From positions 1 through 12,356 of the forward strand of contig JANXXA010000560.1 of the NCBI GenBank assembly GCA_025350885.1: DNA of 12,356 nucleotides. Direction: 5' to 3'. The notes beneath the pieces were generated by a model that had not been told where the DNA came from, searched no databases, and was given only the letters and a program-made list of their open reading frames with translations. A program made the translations under genes and the position numbers. This document shows positions 6,766 through 12,356 of this stretch, one piece after another. The DNA is from Phenylobacterium sp. Its GTDB lineage: Bacteria; Pseudomonadota; Alphaproteobacteria; Caulobacterales; Caulobacteraceae. Every line of letters starts with the position of its first letter. Position 1 is the stretch's first letter.

Positions 6766-7428
6766 ATGTCCGGCAAGCCCCTCATCGCGCCCTCCATCCT
6801 GGCGGCGGACTTTGCGCGGCTGGGCGAGGAGGCGCGCGCGGTCGAGCAAGCCGGCGCCGACTGGCTCCACATCGACGTGATGGACGGCCACTTCGTGCCC
6901 AACATCACCATCGGCCCCGACGTGGTGAAGGCGCTGAAGCCGCATGTAACGATCCCGCTGGACGTGCATCTGATGATTTCGCCGGCCGACCCCTATCTGG
7001 AAGCCTTCCGCAACGCCGGGGCTGACATGATCAGCGTCCACCCCGAGGCCGGGCCGCACCTCAACCGCACGCTGGGCCAGATCCGCAAGCTGGGGGCCAA
7101 GGCCGGCGTGGTGTTCAATCCCTCGACCGATCCCAGCGTCATCCAGTGGATGATGGACGACGTCGACCTGATCCTGGTGATGTCGATCAATCCGGGTTTT
7201 GGCGGCCAGAGCTTCATGACCTCGCAGCTGGCCAAGATCGAGACGCTGCGCCGGATGATCGACGCCACCGGCCGCGACATTCCCCTGGAGGTCGACGGCG
7301 GCGTGACACCGGAGACGGCAAAGCTGTGCGTGGCGGCCGGGGCGACGGCGCTGGTCGCGGGCACCGCGGTGTTCCGCGGCGGCGCAGGCGCCTATGCCGG
7401 CAATATCGCCGCCCTGCGCGGCGTCTGA
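6766..7428 (+). CDS. rpe: Ribulose-phosphate 3-epimerase
   Basis: Rpe interconverts ribulose 5-phosphate and xylulose 5-phosphate in the pentose-phosphate pathway (and the Calvin cycle where present). The 220-residue TIM barrel has the family's normal length and an intact metal-dependent active site. S10 lies in APSIL, H35 and D37 in LHIDVMDGHFVPN, H68 in DVHLM and D177 in VDGGV. D37 and D177 are the expected acid/base pair. The phosphate-binding SINPGFGGQSF and GTAVF segments are also present. The ATG at 6766 is the only sensible start because APSIL must lie near the N-terminus. It lacks a clear Shine-Dalgarno sequence. It follows rsmB by 37 nt and precedes the heparinase-like gene by 14 nt, so the three genes can be cotranscribed. 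Confidence 0.97.
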   Translation: MSGKPLIAPSILAADFARLGEEARAVEQAGADWLHIDVMDGHFVPNITIGPDVVKALKPHVTIPLDVHLMISPADPYLEAFRNAGADMISVHPEAGPHLNRTLGQIRKLGAKAGVVFNPSTDPSVIQWMMDDVDLILVMSINPGFGGQSFMTSQLAKIETLRRMIDATGRDIPLEVDGGVTPETAKLCVAAGATALVAGTAVFRGGAGAYAGNIAALRGV

Positions 7429-7442
7429 CGGGAGGGCGCCGG

Positions 7443-9194
7443 ATGCCGGCGTCGATGACGGGCCGCACCCCCGCAAGCCTGGCGCTGCTGGCCGTGGCTG
7501 TCGCCCTGCGCCGACGCGCGGGCCTGGAGTGGGCCGCCTCGCCGCTCTATCACGCCTGGCTGTCGCGGCCGCGACCCGAAGGGCTGGCGGCGACACCCAG
7601 GACCCTGCGGCCGGCCGATCCGGAGAACGGGCGGCGCATCCTGGCCGGGGCCTTCGTCATCGACGGCGAGACCCTGACCATGGGCCCGCGCGGTGATCCG
7701 TGGGACCGCCCCAGCCCCAGCCCGCGCTTCGCCGCCGGCCTGCACGGCTTCGGCTGGTTACCGGACCTGGTGGCGCACGGCGATCCCGGCGCCTGGGAGG
7801 CGCTGCGCCTGACGCTGGCGTGGCGGCGGCTGTTTGGCCACTGGAACGGCTTTGCCTGGGACCCCGCGATCCTCGAGCGGCGGGTGTTCAACCTGGCCTG
7901 CGCCGTCCGCGCCCTCGCTCAGCCGGCGTCCGACGCCGAGGCCAATCAGGTCGCCGGCGACCTCGCCCGCCAGGCCCGTTTCCTGCTGAACGTGCGAGAC
8001 GGGCCCGTCCGAGCTTCCGAACGCGCGGTGGCGGCCGCCGTGGCCGGCGCGGCGCTGGGCGGCCGGGCAGGTGAGCGGCTGCTGGAGCGGGCGCTTGACC
8101 GTCTGCGGCTGACCCTGCCGGCGACCGTCCCGCCCGACGGCGGCCACGCCAGCCGCAGCCCGCAGGCGGCGCTGGACCTGCTGTTCGACCTCACTTCCCT
8201 CGACGAGGCCCTGGTCCAGCGCGGCATGGCCGCCCCCGACGAGCTGTTGCGCGCCACCGATCGCCTGGCCTCCGCCGTGCGGTTCTTCACCCTGGCCGAC
8301 GGCCGGTTGGCGGCCTTCCAAGGGGGCGAGGCGCTGTCGGTGGGCTATGTCGCCGCCGCCGGTGCGCAGGACGAGGTCGGCGAACGCGCCGTCCCGGCGG
8401 CGCGCGGCGGCTATCAGCGGCTTGCGGCCCGTTCCCTGCAGGTGGTGGCGGACGCCGCACCCCCGGCCGCCGGGGTCTGGAGCCAGGCGGCCTGCGCCCA
8501 GCCGCTGGCCATCGAGGTGCTGGCCGGGGGCCGGCGGCTGATCGTCGGCGCCGGCTGGTCGCCACGAGCCCATGCGCCGGACGCGTTGCGGCTGGTGGAC
8601 GCCGCGTCCACGGCCTCGGTCGGCGACGCGCCCTGTGGTGAGCCGTTGCACGGGTTCGTGGCCCGGGCGCTGGGCCCGCGCCTCAAGGGCGCTGTCGACG
8701 CGGTCGAGGCCCGCCGTCACGAGGCGCCAGGGGCTCTGTGGCTGGAGATGTCGCACGATGGCTGGGTCCGGCGGTTCGGCCTGCGGCATGAACGCCGGCT
8801 CTATCTCGATCTGGAGGCGGACGAACTGCGCGGCGAGGATCGGCTGACCCCGATGGCCACCCCACGTGGGCGAGACGGGCGCCGCTTCGTCCCTTTCACC
8901 GTCCGCTTCCACCTGCACCCGCAGGTCAGCGCCCTGGTTGCGCGCGACGGAACGAGCGTCCTGCTCAAGGCTGAGGGCCAGGAGACCGGCTGGTGGCTGC
9001 GCAACGATGCGCTGCAGGTCGCGCTGGAGCCGTCGGTTCACTACCTCGACGGCCACCCAAGGCGCAGCCAGCAGGTCGTGCTGCGCGGTCAGGCCCGGCT
9101 CGACGCGGGCGCCAAGGTGCGGTGGAAGCTGTCGGCCGCGACGCCGGGTCGCGCCGACGACAGCCGTGTTGACGCTGACCGGCGCCCGGCCTAA
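7443..9194 (+). CDS. Heparinase II/III family protein
   Basis: A 583-residue protein of the alphaproteobacterial heparinase II/III-like family, often found near purH. The first half is helical, with the typical [10 protein letters not shown] (about residues 100-109), [18 protein letters not shown] and [19 protein letters not shown]. The second half is a beta-rich Hepar_II_III domain: [41 protein letters not shown] and the terminal [10 protein letters not shown]. No convincing signal peptide is visible; the hydrophobic stretch [11 protein letters not shown] is short and followed by RRR. The substrate is unknown, and a polysaccharide or peptidoglycan-related role is only inferred. In the beta domain, where I recall relatives having an A-H-S-T-L segment, this protein reads [10 protein letters not shown] (from about residue 387), so a conserved histidine may be missing. 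GGGAGGG lies about 6 nt before the ATG at 7443. Confidence 0.9.
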   Translation: MPASMTGRTPASLALLAVAVALRRRAGLEWAASPLYHAWLSRPRPEGLAATPRTLRPADPENGRRILAGAFVIDGETLTMGPRGDPWDRPSPSPRFAAGLHGFGWLPDLVAHGDPGAWEALRLTLAWRRLFGHWNGFAWDPAILERRVFNLACAVRALAQPASDAEANQVAGDLARQARFLLNVRDGPVRASERAVAAAVAGAALGGRAGERLLERALDRLRLTLPATVPPDGGHASRSPQAALDLLFDLTSLDEALVQRGMAAPDELLRATDRLASAVRFFTLADGRLAAFQGGEALSVGYVAAAGAQDEVGERAVPAARGGYQRLAARSLQVVADAAPPAAGVWSQAACAQPLAIEVLAGGRRLIVGAGWSPRAHAPDALRLVDAASTASVGDAPCGEPLHGFVARALGPRLKGAVDAVEARRHEAPGALWLEMSHDGWVRRFGLRHERRLYLDLEADELRGEDRLTPMATPRGRDGRRFVPFTVRFHLHPQVSALVARDGTSVLLKAEGQETGWWLRNDALQVALEPSVHYLDGHPRRSQQVVLRGQARLDAGAKVRWKLSAATPGRADDSRVDADRRPA

Positions 9195-9197
9195 GCC
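9169..9197 (+). promoter_or_regulatory. Candidate purH promoter overlapping the heparinase stop codon
   Basis: TTGACGC (9169-9175) matches the Caulobacter -35 consensus TTGACGS at all seven positions. Fourteen nucleotides later CCTAAGCC (9190-9197) keeps the CTA core of GCTANAWC but differs at three other positions. The predicted start, around 9203-9205, lies just before the first helix of the ZTP riboswitch at 9207, as expected for a promoter serving that leader. The -35 box is inside the heparinase-like coding region and the -10 box contains its stop codon. Confidence 0.5.
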
Positions 9198-9206
9198 CCG
9201 GCCATT

Positions 9207-9280
9207 CCGCGTGACTGGCGAAGTTTCAGGTGGGCGACCACCGGGGAGCGCGGATGCTATCGACGCCGCTCGCCTGGGCA
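9207..9280 (+). promoter_or_regulatory. ZTP (pfl) riboswitch in the purH leader
   Basis: The ZTP riboswitch binds AICAR 5'-triphosphate or monophosphate (ZTP/ZMP), which accumulates when 10-formyl-tetrahydrofolate runs short. It usually turns on purine and one-carbon genes. All conserved blocks are here in order: GUGACUGGCG (9211-9220), CCACCGGGGAGCG (9238-9250) and CGCCUGGGCA (9271-9280). Helix P1 pairs CCGCG (9207-9211) with CGCGG (9249-9253). P2 pairs GGUGG (9229-9233) with CCACC (9238-9242), capped by a GCGA tetraloop. The 3' hairpin pairs GCUC (9268-9271) with GGGC (9276-9279). Its loop can form the pseudoknot with GGC at 9217-9219. The downstream gene is purH, whose product consumes ZMP, a known association of this class. 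Confidence 0.93.
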
Positions 9281-9295
9281 TTTTCCATCGACGCC

Positions 9296-9300
9296 AGGAG
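9296..9300 (+). promoter_or_regulatory. purH ribosome binding site, deciding a GTG start
   Basis: AGGAG with a 6-nt spacer to the GTG at 9307. No in-frame ATG exists between the heparinase stop and the conserved start of PurH, and the nearby ATG at 9302 is out of frame. The site overlaps CGCCAG (9292-9297), which is exactly complementary to the riboswitch segment CUGGCG (9215-9220), so access to it may depend on the aptamer fold. Confidence 0.8.
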
Positions 9301-9306
9301 AATGCC

Positions 9307-10899
9307 GTGCCCGCCGCTCCCGATTTTCCCGCCGCTCCCGACCGCGCGCCGGTCAAGCGCGCACTGATCTCGGTTTCCGAGAAGACTGGACTGATCGAGG
9401 CCGCCCGGGCTCTGGCCGCCGCGGGCGTCGAGCTGGTCTCTACCGGCGGCACGCGCAAGGCGATCGCCGACGCCGGTCTGCCGGTGAAGGACATCGCCGA
9501 GCTCACCGGCTTTCCCGAGATGATGGACGGCCGGGTCAAGACCCTTCACCCCGTCGTCCACGGCGGCCTGCTGGGCGTGCGCGACGCGCCCGACCACGCG
9601 CGCGCCATGGCTGAGCACGGGATCGGCGGCATCGACCTGATCTATGTCAACCTCTACCCCTTCGAGGCTGCGGTCGCGGGCGGTGCGGACTATGCCACGG
9701 CGGTGGAGAACATCGACATCGGCGGCCCGGCGATGATCCGCTCGGCGGCCAAGAACCACGGCTATGTCGCCGTCTGCACCGAGCTTGCCGACCTGCAGGA
9801 CGTGCTGGCCGAGATGGCGGCAGACGGCGCCACGGGGCTTGCGCTGCGCAAGGTGCTGGCCGCCCGCGCCTACGCCCGCACCGCCGCCTATGACGCGGCC
9901 ATCGCGACCTGGTTCGCCCAGACTCTCGACGAGCCGGCCCCCAGACGTCGCGCCTTTGCCGGCGAGCTGGTCCAGACCATGCGCTATGGCGAGAACCCGC
10001 ATCAGAGCGCCGCCTTCTATCGTTTCGCCAATCCGCGCACCGGCGTGGCCACCGCCCGCCAGCACCAGGGCAAAGAGCTCAGTTACAACAACATCAACGA
10101 CACCGATGCGGCGTTCGAGTTGATCGCGGAATTCGACCCCGCGGACGGGCCGGCCTGCGCCATCATCAAGCACGCCAACCCCTGCGGGCTGGCGACGGGG
10201 GCGACCATGGCCCTGGCCTATGCGCGTGCGCTGGCCTGCGATCCGACCAGCGCCTTTGGCGGCATCGTCGCGCTGAACGGGCGGCTGGACGCGGCCACGG
10301 CGACGGAGATTCTCAAGCTGCTTACCGAGGTGGTCATCGCGCCGGAAGCGGACGCCGACGCCATCGCCCTGTTCGCCAGAAAGAAGAACGTGCGCCTGCT
10401 GACCACCGGCGGCCTGCCCGATCCGCTGGCGCCTGGAACGACGTTCAAGTCGGTCGCGGGCGGCTTCCTGGTGCAGAGCCGCGACACTGCGCGGCTGACC
10501 GCGTCCGACCTCAAGGTGGTGACCCGGCGCAGCCCTACCGAGGCTGAGGTGGCCGACATGCTGTTTGCCTTCACCGTCGCCAAGCATGTGAAGTCCAACG
10601 CCATCGTCTACGCCCGCGCCGGCCAGACGCTGGGGGTCGGCGCCGGCCAGATGAACCGCAAGGACTCGGCCCGCATCGCCGCCCTGCGCGCCGCCGACTT
10701 CGGGCTCGACCTCAAGGGGTCCGCCTGTGCTTCAGAGGCGTTCTTCCCCTTCCCTGATGGCCTGATCCAGGCGGCCGACGCCGGTTGCACCGCGGTGATC
10801 CAGCCCGGCGGCTCCATTGGCGATCAGGCGGTGATCGACGCCGCTGACGAACGTGGCCTGGCCATGGTGTTCACCGGCGTCCGTGTGTTCCGGCACTGA
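9307..10899 (+). CDS. purH: Bifunctional AICAR transformylase / IMP cyclohydrolase
   Basis: PurH does the last two steps of purine synthesis. It formylates AICAR (ZMP) with 10-formyl-tetrahydrofolate and closes the ring to IMP. The 530-residue protein has both domains. The N-terminal MGS-like cyclohydrolase domain (about residues 18-165) has [28 protein letters not shown] and [15 protein letters not shown]. The C-terminal transformylase has the catalytic K288-H289 in IKHANPCG, then [22 protein letters not shown] and [11 protein letters not shown]. The start is GTG at 9307, chosen for its Shine-Dalgarno sequence and because the conserved region begins about 17 residues later. A longer in-frame reading upstream is an artefact of high GC. 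The gene is controlled by the ZTP riboswitch and probably has its own promoter. It converges on the quinone oxidoreductase gene, 14 nt away. Confidence 0.98.
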   Translation: MPAAPDFPAAPDRAPVKRALISVSEKTGLIEAARALAAAGVELVSTGGTRKAIADAGLPVKDIAELTGFPEMMDGRVKTLHPVVHGGLLGVRDAPDHARAMAEHGIGGIDLIYVNLYPFEAAVAGGADYATAVENIDIGGPAMIRSAAKNHGYVAVCTELADLQDVLAEMAADGATGLALRKVLAARAYARTAAYDAAIATWFAQTLDEPAPRRRAFAGELVQTMRYGENPHQSAAFYRFANPRTGVATARQHQGKELSYNNINDTDAAFELIAEFDPADGPACAIIKHANPCGLATGATMALAYARALACDPTSAFGGIVALNGRLDAATATEILKLLTEVVIAPEADADAIALFARKKNVRLLTTGGLPDPLAPGTTFKSVAGGFLVQSRDTARLTASDLKVVTRRSPTEAEVADMLFAFTVAKHVKSNAIVYARAGQTLGVGAGQMNRKDSARIAALRAADFGLDLKGSACASEAFFPFPDGLIQAADAGCTAVIQPGGSIGDQAVIDAADERGLAMVFTGVRVFRH

Positions 10900-10918
10900 G
10901 CAGGGCCCTCCGCTCAGT
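10895..10918. terminator. Possible bidirectional hairpin between convergent purH and oxidoreductase genes
   Basis: ACTGAGC (10895-10901) and GCTCAGT (10912-10918) form a perfect 7-bp inverted repeat around a 10-nt loop containing the palindrome AGGGCCCT. The arms contain both stop codons. No uridine tract follows on either strand, so this is not a classical intrinsic terminator. It may help end transcription or protect 3' ends. Confidence 0.35.
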
Positions 10919-11915
10919 CGATGGTCACCACGACCTTGCCCATGGCCTGGCGGCTGGCCAGGTGGCGGATGGCGTCGGCGGCCTTGGCCAGCGGGAAGCG
11001 GCCCGAGACATGCGGCTTGATCTTGCCGGCGGCGTACATGGCCAGCAGTTCAGCGACGCTTTTCTGGTGCCGCGCCGGGTTCTTGCCAACCCAGGCGCCC
11101 CAGAACACGCCGACGATGTCGCAGCCCTTCAACAGAGCCAGGTTCAGCGGAATTTTCGGAATGTCGCCGGCGGCGAAGCCGACCACCAGATACTTGCCCT
11201 CCCAGGCGATGGCTCGCAGCGCGGGCTCGGCATAGTCGCCGCCGATGCCGTCATAGATCACGTCGGCGCCGGCCGCGCCGCAGGCGGTCTTGAACTGCTC
11301 GGAGAGCTGCTTCTGGCCGTCGCGGTCGAACGGCCCGCGGCCATAGACCACGCCGGCGTCGGCGCCGTGGGCGAGGCACAGGTCGACCTTCTCCTGGCTC
11401 GAAGCCGCGGCGATCACCCGGGCGCCCATCTGCTTGCCGAGCTCGACGGCGGCCAGGCCGACGCCGCCGGCGGCGCCCAGCACCAGCAGGGTCTGGCCGG
11501 GCTGCAGGTCGGCGCGGTCCTTCAGCGCGTGATAGCTGGTGCCGTAGGTCATGATGAAGGCCGCGGCGTCGTCAAAGGGCATGGCGTCGGGGATCTTCAC
11601 CAGCCGGGCGGCTTCCAGCGCCAGCTCCTCGGCCATGCCGCCCCAGCCGGTGTTGCCCAGCACCCGGTCGCCGACCTTGATGTGGGTGACGCCTTCGCCG
11701 ACCGACTTGACCACACCGGAGACCTCACCGCCCGGCGAGAACGGCCGCGCCGGCTTGAACTGGTACTTGTCCTCGATGATCAGCACGTCGGGAAAGTTCA
11801 CCCCCACCGCCTTGACCGACACCACGGCGAAGCCGGGCTTGGCCTCTGGGCTCGGCACGTCCTCGAGGACGAGAGTGTCCGGGCCGCCCACGGCCTTGCT
11901 CAACAGCGCCTTCAT
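10914..11915 (-). CDS. NADPH:quinone oxidoreductase family protein (zinc-free MDR)
   Basis: A 333-residue member of the quinone oxidoreductase branch of the medium-chain dehydrogenase/reductases. These reduce quinones or enone-type substrates with NADPH in the cytoplasm. The N-terminal GroES-like catalytic domain spans about residues 1-125, with VGVNFPDVLIIEDKYQ, PGGEVSGVV and KVGDRVLG. The Rossmann domain follows, with the nucleotide loop LGAAGGVGLAAVELGK at about 147-162. It ends with the typical MGKVVVTID. The cysteine ligands of zinc alcohol dehydrogenases are absent, as expected for this branch. GGGAG lies 6 nt before the ATG at 11915. The true substrate cannot be read from sequence. It is convergent with purH and divergent from rlmN. 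A 7-bp inverted repeat upstream (11938-11968) is a possible operator. Confidence 0.93.
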   Translation of the reverse strand: MKALLSKAVGGPDTLVLEDVPSPEAKPGFAVVSVKAVGVNFPDVLIIEDKYQFKPARPFSPGGEVSGVVKSVGEGVTHIKVGDRVLGNTGWGGMAEELALEAARLVKIPDAMPFDDAAAFIMTYGTSYHALKDRADLQPGQTLLVLGAAGGVGLAAVELGKQMGARVIAAASSQEKVDLCLAHGADAGVVYGRGPFDRDGQKQLSEQFKTACGAAGADVIYDGIGGDYAEPALRAIAWEGKYLVVGFAAGDIPKIPLNLALLKGCDIVGVFWGAWVGKNPARHQKSVAELLAMYAAGKIKPHVSGRFPLAKAADAIRHLASRQAMGKVVVTID

Positions 11916-11937
11916 ATCCGTCTCCCGGTGGTGTTTT

Positions 11938-11968
11938 TTCGAGTTGGCGGGACGCTAGCTCACTCGAA
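11938..11968. repeat. Inverted repeat upstream of the quinone oxidoreductase gene
   Basis: TTCGAGT (11938-11944) and ACTCGAA (11962-11968) form a perfect 7-bp dyad with a 17-bp spacer, 22 nt upstream of the oxidoreductase ATG. The spacer includes the palindrome GCTAGC. It could be an operator for a dimeric regulator, since such oxidoreductases are often under redox- or xenobiotic-sensing repressors. A 7-bp dyad with free spacing can also arise by chance in a gap of this size. Confidence 0.3.
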
Positions 11969-11993
11969 CGGATGTTTGAAGGGGAGGGATGAT

Positions 11994-12017
11994 TTGCAGC
12001 GCCGCCTCGCCTATATA
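11994..12017 (+). promoter_or_regulatory. Candidate rlmN promoter
   Basis: TTGCAGC (11994-12000) partly matches the Caulobacter -35 box (5 of 7). CCTATATA (12010-12017) matches GCTANAWC at 6 of 8 positions counting the free one. The spacer is 9 nt, one short of the usual range. Transcription would begin near 12023, leaving a short leader with AGGA before the TTG start. Weak evidence. Confidence 0.3.
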
Positions 12018-12046
12018 GCCGGACCTCCAGACAGGATGCTCTCCCC

Positions 12047-12356
12047 TTGGGCGTAACCCTCGACCTCTCTCGTGCGCCAAGCCCACCGCGCGCGACCGCG
12101 AGGCTCAACCTTTCCGGGCTGACGCGGTCCGAACTCGCCGAGGCGCTGATCGCCGCCGAGGTCGCGGCGCCGGACAAGGCCCGCATGCGGGCGAGCCAGC
12201 TGTGGCGCTGGATCCACCACTATGGCGTCACCGACTTTGCCCAGATGAGCGACGTGGCCAAGGCGATGCGCGCCGCCTTGGCCGAGCATTTCACCCTGGC
12301 CCGCCCGGAGATCGTCGAGCGTCATGTTTCCAGGGACGGCACGCGGAAATGGCTGA
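12047..12356 (+). CDS. rlmN: 23S rRNA (adenine2503-C2)-methyltransferase, N-terminal part (truncated by window edge)
   Basis: RlmN is a radical-SAM enzyme that methylates C2 of A2503 in 23S rRNA and of A37 in some tRNAs. Only the first 103 codons are present. They cover the N-terminal accessory domain: [19 protein letters not shown], then [23 protein letters not shown], then the conserved [10 protein letters not shown]. The iron-sulfur CxxxCxxC motif would lie beyond the right edge. The frame is open only from 11993, and no ATG or GTG lies before the conserved domain. The TTG at 12047 gives (M)[11 protein letters not shown], resembling the N-terminus of caulobacterial RlmN proteins, with AGGA 10 nt upstream. 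The in-frame ATG at 12186 would delete a third of the accessory domain. The gene is divergent from the quinone oxidoreductase. Identity is strong; the start is likely. Confidence 0.9.
   Translation, partial: MGVTLDLSRAPSPPRATARLNLSGLTRSELAEALIAAEVAAPDKARMRASQLWRWIHHYGVTDFAQMSDVAKAMRAALAEHFTLARPEIVERHVSRDGTRKWL

Noticed and set aside
7146..7442. N-terminal extension of the heparinase-like gene into rpe
   Set aside because: It overlaps rpe in another frame and is not conserved-looking; GGGAGGG before 7443 marks the start.
8866..9306. N-terminal extension of purH upstream of the GTG
   Set aside because: The extension reads through heparinase codons, a promoter-like element and the riboswitch, and is not PurH-like; AGGAG marks the GTG at 9307.
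7758..9539. 593-codon minus-strand open frame opposite the heparinase-like gene and the purH leader
   Set aside because: It runs antisense through the riboswitch and two real genes and shows no domain; it is explained by GC bias removing stop codons.
1..12356. CRISPR array, tRNA/rRNA genes, insertion sequence, phage or defence island
   Set aside because: I saw no spaced repeats, tRNA-like cloverleaf, transposase, integrase or terminal repeats; base composition and gene content are uniform housekeeping.

Overview
The window is about 12.4 kb of high-GC, densely packed chromosomal DNA. It most likely comes from an alphaproteobacterium of the Caulobacteraceae (Caulobacter or Phenylobacterium type). 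The grounds are the strong GC bias at third codon positions, the character of the proteins, the SDHAF4-type DUF1674 protein, and promoter boxes resembling the Caulobacter housekeeping consensus (TTGACGS, 10-14 nt, GCTANAWC). The genus is inferred. I see no phage, insertion sequence, tRNA, rRNA or CRISPR array, and no gene-free stretch longer than about 155 bp.

Left part (1-4318). The start of argG (argininosuccinate synthase, truncated by the window edge) lies on the minus strand. Upstream of it, on the same strand, are a small membrane protein with a DUF1648-like motif and kup (potassium uptake). The small gene begins 2 nt after the kup stop, with its ribosome-binding site inside kup. Divergent from kup is a short-chain dehydrogenase whose catalytic lysine position is a glutamine. 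Its 3' end overlaps the convergent marC-family membrane protein by 38 bp.

Middle part (4319-9194). pyrF (OMP decarboxylase) runs forward and nearly touches the convergent sdhAF4/DUF1674 gene. Then come rsmB (16S rRNA m5C methyltransferase), rpe (ribulose-phosphate epimerase) and a heparinase II/III-family gene, closely spaced on the plus strand.

Right part (9160-12356). purH (AICAR transformylase/IMP cyclohydrolase) starts at GTG. It is preceded by a complete ZTP (pfl) riboswitch and by a Caulobacter-type promoter whose -10 box contains the heparinase stop codon. The riboswitch should couple PurH synthesis to accumulation of ZTP/AICAR, the signal of 10-formyl-tetrahydrofolate shortage. A zinc-free quinone oxidoreductase follows convergently. 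Divergent from it is the first third of rlmN (23S rRNA A2503 methyltransferase), which appears to start at TTG.

Functionally this is housekeeping DNA: nucleotide synthesis (pyrF, purH, and rpe through the pentose-phosphate supply of PRPP), arginine synthesis, rRNA modification and ion transport. I found no new multi-gene system. The most informative elements are regulatory: the ZTP riboswitch with a candidate Shine-Dalgarno-masking helix, the purH promoter, and two possible leaderless genes.
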